From Legionella_C sp963803545 (lineage in GTDB: Bacteria > Pseudomonadota > Gammaproteobacteria > Legionellales > Legionellaceae), in contig CAWDMX010000004.1 in the NCBI GenBank assembly GCA_963803545.1, positions 1-64,000 on the forward strand: a stretch of DNA of 64,000 nt. The letters are read 5' to 3'. Position 1 is the first letter of the stretch; every line of letters starts with the position of its first letter. This document shows, one piece after another, positions 1 through 7,408 of the stretch. Made by a program: the position numbers and the translations under genes. Under the pieces are notes generated by a model. It saw only the letters and a list, made by a program, of their open reading frames with translations, did no database searches and was not told where the DNA came from.

Positions 1-2194
1 ACAAGGAATCAAGCCAACGAGGTAGATACCAATTCCAGCTCTTAAGTAAGGCCATTGTCGAAGGCACGAGAATACTACGTACTAAAAACGCGTCTACAAA
101 AATCGCAACCGCTATGCCTAAGCCAAATTCTTTTACCATAAGAACATCGGCTACCAGAAATGATCCGCATAAAAGAATGACAATCAATGCAGCACTTGTT
201 ATCAATTTACTGCTATGAACAATGCCAAAGATAATACTTTGACTATTGTCTTTAGTTTTTAAATACGATTCTTTAATTCTGGATAATAGAAATACCTCGT
301 AATCCATTGAAAAACCGAATAATGCACAAAAAATAATTATTAGCAGACTAATATCTAATAGGCCCTGAGGCTCAAAGTTGAGCAGATTATGGAAGTGTCC
401 CTCTTGAAAAATAAATACCAGAACTCCATAACTCGCACATAAACTCATAATATTCATTACAATGGCTTTTAAAGGCAATAAAACTGAGCGCAATAGAAAT
501 AATAATATTAGATACGTAAGAATACCAATCCAAATTAGTGCATACATATAAAGGCTGTTAATACTGCTTAAAACATCCGCATTGGTAACAGGCACTCCGG
601 TAACTTGCATACGCAAACCAGGGCCTAGCGTATGTTTTTTAAGGTTGGAAATGAGCTCTCTGGTCAATTTAGAGTTACTAGGATACTTACTTGTAACAGA
701 TAGAACTGTAAAATTGGATGTGGTAGTTAACGCCAATGCTTGCTTGATATTTTTATTTGAAATGGGTGGCTTGAGTAGAGCATGATACTCTTTGTTGCTC
801 ATAATTTTCGGGTTGATTAGACCCGATACAGCGGCAATAGCCGCGTCTTCTTGAAGTTGTTTGGTTAATGTATACAGTGCAGTGATATTTTTGCTAGTTA
901 AAATGGAGTCTTTACTAGAAACAACCAGTAGAATTGGATTTAGAGTGTTGCTGTTGTATTTAGCCGCATAGCTGTCAAAAAATTGCCGGCTTTCAGCGTC
1001 TTTAGGTAAAATTCGATAATCGGACAGTCCAAAGTTTACTTTTAAAAATGGAATTCCAAGAAACACTAAAAGACTCAAAATAAAAATAAAAAAACTAACA
1101 GGACTTTTTAAAACGGTAGAAGACAACCATTTCCAATAATTAAAGCGCTGATTTTTTGAAAAGCTCCTGATTTTTATGGGGATTCTAAATGAGTTTTCTT
1201 GAAGCAATGCGAGAAACGCTGGAAGTATCCACAGCGAACTTACTAAAGCCACAAACACGGCGGTAAGTCCTCCAATGCCAATCGAGTAAAGAATGGTGAT
1301 TGGAAAAATGAGTAGCGCGCTTAAACTAATAAAAACAGCAAGGCCACTAAAAAAAACTGCTCGGCCGGCTGTATGCATGGTGATAGCTAAAGCCTCTTGC
1401 GCTGAATGGGAGCTCAATTCCTCACGAAAACGGGTAATAATAAACAGTGAGTAATCTAAACTAAGACAAAGCCCTAATAACAATGCGATATTAAGAGTAA
1501 ATATTGAAAGAGTACAAAAATGGCCAATAAAATAAAGCAGTGTCAGTATAGTAAGTGCACAACCGGCGCCTAAGGCAATAGGAATGGATGCCGCGACAAC
1601 AGAACCAAAAACTAAAATTAAAGTGATTATGGCTATTGGTGCTGCAATCATATCCGCTTTATATAAGTCTTTTTGTGTCTGCTTGCTTATACCCTCAAGA
1701 AATAACGCTTCGCTACCGATGAGCATCGTCATATCACTAGGTTTAGCTATTAGTTTTTGCACGTCTTGCAGTTGGCTCGGGGTAAGTGCTGTGTTGTCTT
1801 TAAAGAGAACTAGTGCATAAGCCGTATGACGGTCTAAGGATATTTGTTGGTTCATAAGTGAAGGATATTCCACTAAAAAGGGTAGATTTAATTCCCTTAG
1901 AGGAGCTATTGATTTCTTTATTTTATGAATAAAGGCAGGGTTCGTCGCTAATAAATTTTTACTGGTATACATTATCAACACGCGATTGCGATAATAATCT
2001 AAATTATTACTAAGAAAACTATCAGCTTTCGCGGTGGCTGAACTATTATCAACAAAACCGGTAGTCTTGAAAGGTGTTGTTATAGTAGGTAGGAAAGGAA
2101 TACACCCCGCAATTATAATCAACCATATCACAAGCACAACAACCTTATGGTTGTAAATAAGCCGTCCTAAGCGCTTAAAAATTGATTCCTTCAT
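1..2194 (-). CDS. MMPL/RND-family transporter (partial, runs off left edge)
   Basis: Reading the minus strand from ATG at 2194 gives an open frame of at least 731 codons that leaves the window. It has an N-terminal membrane helix, a large extracytoplasmic loop, a block of helices containing LDYSLFIITRFREEL, a second loop and a second helix block with GFSMDYEVFLLSRIKE. The duplicated layout with an Asp-Tyr pair in each membrane block is that of the MMPL branch of the RND superfamily, proton-driven inner-membrane exporters of lipids and hydrophobic compounds. The end reads LPRWLD, typical of the C-terminus, so only a few residues are missing. It is divergent from the Tim44-domain gene. The substrate is unknown; it could serve the peptide loci downstream, but nothing in the sequence shows this. 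Confidence 0.85.
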   Translation of the reverse strand, partial: MKESIFKRLGRLIYNHKVVVLVIWLIIIAGCIPFLPTITTPFKTTGFVDNSSATAKADSFLSNNLDYYRNRVLIMYTSKNLLATNPAFIHKIKKSIAPLRELNLPFLVEYPSLMNQQISLDRHTAYALVLFKDNTALTPSQLQDVQKLIAKPSDMTMLIGSEALFLEGISKQTQKDLYKADMIAAPIAIITLILVFGSVVAASIPIALGAGCALTILTLLYFIGHFCTLSIFTLNIALLLGLCLSLDYSLFIITRFREELSSHSAQEALAITMHTAGRAVFFSGLAVFISLSALLIFPITILYSIGIGGLTAVFVALVSSLWILPAFLALLQENSFRIPIKIRSFSKNQRFNYWKWLSSTVLKSPVSFFIFILSLLVFLGIPFLKVNFGLSDYRILPKDAESRQFFDSYAAKYNSNTLNPILLVVSSKDSILTSKNITALYTLTKQLQEDAAIAAVSGLINPKIMSNKEYHALLKPPISNKNIKQALALTTTSNFTVLSVTSKYPSNSKLTRELISNLKKHTLGPGLRMQVTGVPVTNADVLSSINSLYMYALIWIGILTYLILLFLLRSVLLPLKAIVMNIMSLCASYGVLVFIFQEGHFHNLLNFEPQGLLDISLLIIIFCALFGFSMDYEVFLLSRIKESYLKTKDNSQSIIFGIVHSSKLITSAALIVILLCGSFLVADVLMVKEFGLGIAVAIFVDAFLVRSILVPSTMALLKSWNWYLPRWLDSL

Positions 2195-2346
2195 TTAAAG
2201 CCCTGTTAATTCAGATAATACTCCTAATTATAACTTAGTTTGGAAAATACGCAGCGGTTGGAAAATTTTCGAATATAACCGCTTCAATTCTCGTATTTTT
2301 TTTAGTAATAGCTATAATAGCGTGCTTTGATAGCCAGAGAATTCTA

Positions 2347-3099
2347 ATGCGCATTTTTCTATGTATGATACTAACAATACTAATTTTATTTTCTTATACG
2401 AGTGAGCTTTGCGCTAAGCGTTTTGGTGGAGGTAGAAGTTTTGGGGTCCAACGTTCGGCTGCTAGCTATAAAAATTACGGCGCAAAACCTGTTACTAAAA
2501 GTGTAAGCTCGGGTCGATGGGGAGGGGTACTTGCTGGCCTGGTTTTAGGCGGCTTATTAGCAACATTATTTATGGGCAATGGTTTAACTAATGGGTTGCT
2601 TTCCTGGCTAATAATTGCTGGGATTATAGTATTTATAATTAGAGTGTGGCGTAATAAATCGCAGTCTAGTAATCAGTCTTTTGCTCAGGCTAAATCATCA
2701 GATAAGCAAGCGCCTGCATTGGTCTCCAGCATCCCGAATATTGCAAATTTTAAAGGAGATGAGTTTTTACGGGAAGTCAAAGTTTTGTTTATACGCTTGC
2801 AAGCGGCTGTTCAGGAAAAAAATTACGCGGATCTCCGCTTGTACACCTCACCTGAAGTATACGCAGAAATTTCTATGCAATTGCAAGAAGAGCCTACTAC
2901 CAATACAACAGAAATTGTGGCATTAGAAGTGGAAATACTAGATGCGCTGACAATTGCCAATCACCAAACTGTTTCGGTACGCTTTACTGGAAACATTAAG
3001 GAAGGCAACACTCCGATGCAGCCTTTAAGTGAAATTTGGCACTTAAGACCGCGCATTGAAAGTGGAGTTTGGATGGTTTGTGGGTTGCAGCAGGAATAA
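2347..3099 (+). CDS. Tim44-like domain membrane protein
   Basis: A 250-residue protein. It starts with a hydrophobic signal/anchor (residues 1-23), then a Gly/Arg/Ser-rich stretch with AKRFGGGRSFGVQR, two close membrane segments (about 58-100), and a C-terminal alpha/beta domain (about 130-250) containing FLREVKVLFIRLQAAVQEKN and ending IESGVWMVCGLQQE. This order matches bacterial proteins with a Tim44/MrpL45-like domain, which are inner-membrane proteins of unsettled function. It is followed by the MFS gene after 32 bases, so the two may be co-transcribed. Confidence 0.75.
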   Translation: MRIFLCMILTILILFSYTSELCAKRFGGGRSFGVQRSAASYKNYGAKPVTKSVSSGRWGGVLAGLVLGGLLATLFMGNGLTNGLLSWLIIAGIIVFIIRVWRNKSQSSNQSFAQAKSSDKQAPALVSSIPNIANFKGDEFLREVKVLFIRLQAAVQEKNYADLRLYTSPEVYAEISMQLQEEPTTNTTEIVALEVEILDALTIANHQTVSVRFTGNIKEGNTPMQPLSEIWHLRPRIESGVWMVCGLQQE

Positions 3100-3131
3100 A
3101 AATATATATTTTGTTTAAAAGGAGTTTGTAG

Positions 3132-4340
3132 GTGTTTGTTCGTTATTTAAATAATTACCGAAACATTCCCAGTTTGAGTTGGGTTTTATTACTTTTAACG
3201 CTTATTGATGCGTTAGGAGCTGGATTGGGTTTTTTTATCGCCTTATATTTCAAAACCTATCTTAATTTTTCCGTAATTGTTATCGGACAAATTTTATCAA
3301 GTTTTGGTTTTGGTACAATTATAGGCGGATGGTTTGGCGGAAAAATGATCGATAAGATTTCTCCAAGCCTTACTAATGTACTAAGTTTGCTTCTCTCAAG
3401 CCTCTGCTTTTTCTTGCTTGCGTTATTTAAAACAGCTGATCAGCTGATGATTATATTATTTTTAATGGGGATTGCCGGTACTAGTTTTAATGCATCCAGT
3501 AGCGTATTAATTTTAAAAATGGCGGAACATAGCGAACAATTACGGTTGAAATTGCTAAATTTAAAGTCTGTATTTTCTAATTTGGGGTTAGTGATATCAG
3601 CAACGCTTCTGACCACGTACGCCCATCATGATTTTTACTATATTTTTATTGCCATGGCGGTATTATTGTTCATTGCTGCTTTATACCAATATAAAATTAA
3701 TCCAGCTTATCCATTCAAAGCGCAATCTTTGGTTACAGCAAATGCGCAAGAGAGTACGAGCCTATCCAATAAATTATTTTACGCCACTTTATCTACCGTG
3801 TTTGTAGTAGGACTGGTGATAAGTCAACACAAAATAGCTTATCCATTATTTGTAAATCGTTGTTTCACGTCAACTACCGTCGCAAGTTTAATTTTTATCC
3901 TAAATCCATTAATAATCGTTTTTTTTCAGCCGGCAATTTTTAGTACTGTACAGAAACTTAACAAAATAACTTTAATGGGTTTAGGCGCAATTATATTGTG
4001 TACGGGAATGTTAGTATTAACTTTGCCCCAATATTTAAGTGTCTTTATGTTATCGGTTGTACTGTACTCCCTAGGAGAAATAATATTTGTACCGTTATCC
4101 CAATTACTATGTTACCAATCGCTCAACGCAGCAAGTAAAGGCAAAGCCATAGGACTATGGCGCGCAACCTTTGCTGCAAGTAATATGATAGGGCCCTATG
4201 TGGGAGAGGTAATTTACGATATAATCGGTCCTAAAACAGTATGGATACTTTGTGGAGCTTTAGGTATAATAGCATTGCTAATTACCTTTTATTTGCTATT
4301 CGATAAAGATTTAAGGATGTATTATCGAAGTTGTAAATAG
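3132..4340 (+). CDS. MFS transporter
   Basis: A 402-residue protein with about 12 hydrophobic segments. The loop after helix 2 reads GGWFGGKMIDKISP, a good match to the major facilitator signature G-x3-G/D-R-x-G-R-R with an altered C-terminal half. Overall it resembles the MdtH-like drug/H+ antiporter group. The start is GTG at 3132, chosen because AAAAGGAG lies 7 bases upstream. It directly precedes the putative borosin locus (150-base gap), which makes it a candidate exporter for a peptide product, but this is inference from position only. Confidence 0.8.
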   Translation: MFVRYLNNYRNIPSLSWVLLLLTLIDALGAGLGFFIALYFKTYLNFSVIVIGQILSSFGFGTIIGGWFGGKMIDKISPSLTNVLSLLLSSLCFFLLALFKTADQLMIILFLMGIAGTSFNASSSVLILKMAEHSEQLRLKLLNLKSVFSNLGLVISATLLTTYAHHDFYYIFIAMAVLLFIAALYQYKINPAYPFKAQSLVTANAQESTSLSNKLFYATLSTVFVVGLVISQHKIAYPLFVNRCFTSTTVASLIFILNPLIIVFFQPAIFSTVQKLNKITLMGLGAIILCTGMLVLTLPQYLSVFMLSVVLYSLGEIIFVPLSQLLCYQSLNAASKGKAIGLWRATFAASNMIGPYVGEVIYDIIGPKTVWILCGALGIIALLITFYLLFDKDLRMYYRSCK

Positions 4341-4490
4341 ACAATAATTTATCTGTATTTGAATTTTTTTTATGTTTTTAGTTTTTATTTAGAGCTTGTT
4401 CGCATAATTTATATTTAATAGCGGAGAGTATTTATTTTGGAAAATTGATATAATTAATATCTAATTGTAAAATCATGCGATATTTTGATA

Positions 4491-5264
4491 ATGAAAAAAA
4501 AACTAATTATTGTTGGTTCAGGTATTAAGTCGCTCTCTCATCTCACAAGAGAAACTGAATGTACGATAAAAGAAGCTAATTTAGTCTTATATCTTTTAAA
4601 CGAGCCAATAATTGAGCAGTGGATACAAGTTAATTCCAACAAATATGAATCTCTAGAAGATATTTATTTTAGTCATAGTTTGAGATCAGATGCGTATGCA
4701 GAGATATCAAAAAAAATTATAGCTTCGTTAGATATGTTTGAACATTTATGTGTGGTCATGTACGGGCATCCAATTTTCTTATGTGATTCAATAAGTAATC
4801 TAACAGAAATTTTGAGGAATATGCTCATTGACTTCATGATTTTGCCTGCAGTTTCATCGCTAGATTGTCTGTTTGCTGATTTAAAGATTAATCCATCCCA
4901 GGGATTTCATGCGGTGGATGCGACTGACTTACTTCTATACAATAATTTACTATGTAAATTTAATCATCTTATTATTTGGCAGATTGGATTAGTAGGTGTT
5001 TTGGGTAACACTAAGTCATTATCGAACGTTAAGTCTTTAAATATTCTATGTAATAAACTTATTAATTTCTATGGGCCCAAACAATGTTGTTTTATTTATG
5101 AAGCCTCTATTTATCCTCACCTCCAACCAGTAATTATAGAGATACCTCTGGAAAGACTTAATCAAGTAACAATCTCCACAATATCAACAGTGTATATTCC
5201 CGCAGAAACAAAGCCTCAAATTAGTAAGTCAAATTTTAAAGAATTGGGTATGGTTTGGGAGTAA
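4491..5264 (+). CDS. Borosin-type peptide alpha-N-methyltransferase (tetrapyrrole-methylase fold)
   Basis: A 257-residue protein counted from ATG 4491 (a TTG two codons upstream is possible). The N-terminus LIIVGSGIKSLSHLT is the SAM-binding strand-loop of the tetrapyrrole-methylase fold. Later blocks VVMYGHP (about 88-94), CLFADLKINPSQGFHAVDAT and HLIIWQIGLVG match the borosin methyltransferase subgroup (OphMA; Shewanella SonM). Y59, R65, Y69 and Y91 have exactly the spacing of OphMA Y66, R72, Y76 and Y98 as I recall them from the literature. The enzyme would methylate backbone amides of a peptide. It is free-standing, with no fused core, so a separate precursor is expected; the 63-residue gene 158 bases downstream fits. 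The usual Gly after YGHP is Ile here. A tetrapyrrole methylase role is unlikely because no porphyrin genes are nearby. Confidence 0.8.
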   Translation: MKKKLIIVGSGIKSLSHLTRETECTIKEANLVLYLLNEPIIEQWIQVNSNKYESLEDIYFSHSLRSDAYAEISKKIIASLDMFEHLCVVMYGHPIFLCDSISNLTEILRNMLIDFMILPAVSSLDCLFADLKINPSQGFHAVDATDLLLYNNLLCKFNHLIIWQIGLVGVLGNTKSLSNVKSLNILCNKLINFYGPKQCCFIYEASIYPHLQPVIIEIPLERLNQVTISTISTVYIPAETKPQISKSNFKELGMVWE

Positions 5265-5387
5265 CTAATTGATTTATAGATATTCAAATTATCGTTACTT
5301 GGCAGATGATGACTTCAATTTTTGTAATGATAATGGAAGTTGAGAGCTAAGAAAAATTAAAAACGTTAATAATAATTTAAAGTCGTG

Positions 5388-5393
5388 TATACT
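5388..5393 (+). promoter_or_regulatory. Possible -10 element for the 63-residue peptide gene
   Basis: TATACT lies 30 bases before the ATG of the small peptide gene in an AT-rich leader. No good -35 is seen at 16-18 bases upstream. If real, the peptide has its own promoter in addition to read-through from the methyltransferase. Confidence 0.25.
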
Positions 5394-5422
5394 GACAAAC
5401 TTAACTACAGAAGTGAAGTAAA

Positions 5423-5614
5423 ATGAAAATTACGAAAATTTTTGATGATTTATCCGTTACATCGGCTTTCAATAAAAAAAAAGTAGATAAACTTGTTTTA
5501 CAGTTAGCAGATGTTAGTAAGATAAATCTTAACACGGTTGACCAATTAAGCATTAGAGCCTCTTTGTCAAACAAAGCTTTTTTCCCAGACGCAACTGTCA
5601 TTTGCTCATATTAG
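5423..5614 (+). CDS. Candidate split-borosin precursor peptide
   Basis: A 63-residue protein starting at ATG 5423 with a plausible ribosome site (GAAGTGAAG, 5411-5419). The first two thirds look helical and charged (KIFDDLSVTSAFNKKKVDKL, residues 5-24) and could be the methyltransferase-binding leader. The tail, AFFPDATVICSY (residues 52-63), is hydrophobic and beta-branched, as in the methylated cores of borosins; the bacterial precursor SonA likewise has a helical leader and a short C-terminal core. It is the next gene after the methyltransferase on the same strand. The length and position are seen directly; the precursor role is inference. Otherwise it is an unrecognised small protein. Confidence 0.55.
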   Translation: MKITKIFDDLSVTSAFNKKKVDKLVLQLADVSKINLNTVDQLSIRASLSNKAFFPDATVICSY

Positions 5615-5644
5615 TGAAAATTTTGTAATTATTTCAGTATCAGT

Positions 5645-7021
5645 TTAAATGTTTTTAGAAAAAATTTTTATACATCCTCTGAAAAATTTTGCATCCAATG
5701 AACACTTCATATTTTCTAAGTAATTTTCGTTAGAAATTTTTATAAAACGGCAATCTTCCGATACTAATTTATCGCTGTGCTCAACATTCAATCCTTTAGT
5801 ATTGTGATAAAACTCTATACTGCAATTTAGCATAGCATGTTGGATAATTGTTCCTGAAAAAAAATTATTATCCTTATTGAACTCTTTACGCAATTTAGAA
5901 AAATTTCTTGAAATTTCCCACATATCTTCCATTGTGCTGCTATTATTTCTAGATTTTGGTGAAAAGCTATTAGGTGTAGGAAACTGAAGAGAATAATAAA
6001 TTGGCATTTTGTTTGCGATGTCACAATTAAAGTTAATCGGACTTATTATTGTCGGGAAATAATTTTTTAATCCATATGAGTACACGATTATATTTTGCAA
6101 TGCTTTTAATGGTAAAGATTCTTCGTTTTCTGTTGGCGAAAAACCAGGTGCTTGGCCAACCATTATTTCAATTAAGTGCTTAACAGTGTCAAATAAATAT
6201 GGATTTGGTTTTAAATTAACTTTCTCCAACAATAGAGAGTACGCAGTATTATAATAGGACTGATTTGCTGGAAATTGCGCTCTTTGCCATGCTAATTTGA
6301 AATAATATAATTTTAATTCATTCCAGAGCGGATCATTCTGAATTTTTTCAATCCAAGATTCTGAAAAATATATTATTGTAGAGCGCCAAGAACTTGATAT
6401 AGATGGGCAGTTTAAAATTTCACTAAAAAATTTTGCATGATCGTAAAGATCAACTGGTTGGTTAATATCAATATTTAGTGCCCTAGATAATTTATTGAAT
6501 TTTGCTTCAGAACCAATGCTTGGTAGCAAAAAAGTACTTCGTACACCGGACATAACAGTTAAAACACCATTAGGTGAGTGATTGCTTGAATTTTTCACAG
6601 ATAACGTTTGAGTAAAACTGAAAAAGTCTCCTGGTGCGTGTAAAAATTTTGGCATTGTAATTTTTTTATGTGGTAAATCAATAAACCATTCTAAATTTTT
6701 TCTTAAAACCATTCCCAAAGGTGAGTTAAATCTTCCATACCCTAAATTTTTCATTATATCAGGAGGTAAGGTTGGATCACTAAGTCGCTTATAGGATCCA
6801 TTGTTATCAGGTATGAACTGACTTATTTTATCGCCAATTACATCTCCGTATGGAAACTGGAGTATAAATAAAGGGAACTTACAGTTAGGGCTTATATTTT
6901 CTACAATCTGGTAGAACTCAACATTAACATTCTTTATTTTATCCTTGATTTCATTCCAAGATATTTTCTTGATAGAGGGACACATGCTTATTCTTCCATT
7001 AAATGTATTTATATTGACCAA
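5645..7021 (-). CDS. Unassigned 458-residue protein between two peptide loci
   Basis: A long AT-rich open frame, convergent with the 63-residue peptide gene (30-base gap) and divergent from the graspetide precursor. I do not recognise a family with confidence. There is no signal peptide or membrane segment. Visible blocks are FPLFILQFPYGDVIGDKI near residue 50, GYGRFNSPLGMVLRKNLEWF near 93, VMSGVRSTFLLPSIGSEAKF near 155, and VGQAPGFSPTENEESLPLKA near 288, followed by NIIVYSYGLKNYFPT and MPIYYSLQFPT. It looks like a soluble, globular protein. The start may be ATG 7021 or an ATG 12 codons later. It could be a tailoring protein for either peptide, a Dot/Icm substrate, or unrelated. Confidence 0.6.
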   Translation of the reverse strand: MVNINTFNGRISMCPSIKKISWNEIKDKIKNVNVEFYQIVENISPNCKFPLFILQFPYGDVIGDKISQFIPDNNGSYKRLSDPTLPPDIMKNLGYGRFNSPLGMVLRKNLEWFIDLPHKKITMPKFLHAPGDFFSFTQTLSVKNSSNHSPNGVLTVMSGVRSTFLLPSIGSEAKFNKLSRALNIDINQPVDLYDHAKFFSEILNCPSISSSWRSTIIYFSESWIEKIQNDPLWNELKLYYFKLAWQRAQFPANQSYYNTAYSLLLEKVNLKPNPYLFDTVKHLIEIMVGQAPGFSPTENEESLPLKALQNIIVYSYGLKNYFPTIISPINFNCDIANKMPIYYSLQFPTPNSFSPKSRNNSSTMEDMWEISRNFSKLRKEFNKDNNFFSGTIIQHAMLNCSIEFYHNTKGLNVEHSDKLVSEDCRFIKISNENYLENMKCSLDAKFFRGCIKIFSKNI

Positions 7022-7112
7022 AAGTGATTTTGAATCAGTATTTTAGCATCCTATATTTAATTATTAAAATGATAGTTTTAAAATAAATTGTTCGGTGTTT
7101 TAATGGCCGCAC

Positions 7113-7144
7113 TTAACAAGCTGCTGCATTATAAAGCTTGTTAA
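7113..7144. promoter_or_regulatory. 10-bp perfect inverted repeat upstream of graspetide precursor
   Basis: TTAACAAGCT (7113-7122) and AGCTTGTTAA (7135-7144) are perfect complements with a 12-base spacer. They lie 35 bases before the precursor ATG in the divergent intergenic region. No T-tract follows on either strand, so an operator or 5'-UTR stem fits better than a terminator. Confidence 0.4.
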
Positions 7145-7178
7145 TATCTAACAGTAAGTTCAATAAACGGAGATAGCA

Positions 7179-7355
7179 ATGGATAATAATCAACGGGTTT
7201 TAGCATACACTCTTGCAAAGGAAATTAGTATTGAGGAAGCGGATGCGGTTAGTGGGGGGCAGAGTGAAACCTTGATGACCACTGGTCCTACATTTAAAGG
7301 GTCTGCTACTAATGGTTCATGGGATACATTTGCGGATTTGCATGCGGATTGGTAA
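7179..7355 (+). CDS. Graspetide (omega-ester RiPP) precursor peptide
   Basis: A 58-residue peptide from ATG 7179, preceded by CGGAGA. The leader (residues 1-27) contains LAKEISIEEADAVSGG and ends in a double-Gly motif as used by C39 peptidase exporters. The core starts QSETLMTTGPTFKG, is rich in Thr/Ser (T31, T34, T35, T38, S42, T44, S47, T50), and ends SWDTFADLHADW with Asp at 49, 53 and 57. Hydroxyl donors followed by spaced carboxylates are what ATP-grasp ligases join into ester macrocycles. The gene for such a ligase follows after 53 bases. No C39 peptidase or ABC exporter is present in the window. Confidence 0.8.
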   Translation: MDNNQRVLAYTLAKEISIEEADAVSGGQSETLMTTGPTFKGSATNGSWDTFADLHADW

Positions 7356-7362
7356 GTAGGGG

Positions 7363-7407
7363 TTAACTAGTGGTTCTTAAAACTGCTAGTTAAACAATAA
7401 GTTTTTT
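7363..7407 (+). terminator. Attenuator-like hairpin between precursor and ATP-grasp gene
   Basis: Arms 7363-7375 (TTAACTAGTGGTT) and 7381-7393 (AACTGCTAGTTAA) pair over 13 positions, two as G-U, with a 5-base loop. A run of six T follows at 7402-7407, just before the ligase start. This resembles an intrinsic terminator placed so that most transcripts stop after the precursor, giving more peptide than enzyme. Confidence 0.5.
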
Positions 7408-7408
7408 A

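Noticed and set aside
4491..5264. Reading the methyltransferase as a cobalamin or siroheme biosynthesis enzyme
   Set aside because: The Y-R-Y-Y spacing and the HLIIWQI block fit borosin enzymes, and no tetrapyrrole pathway genes are nearby.
5401..5601. Minus-strand frame opposite the 63-residue candidate precursor
   Set aside because: It covers almost the same bases without a ribosome site; the plus frame has a ribosome site and context.
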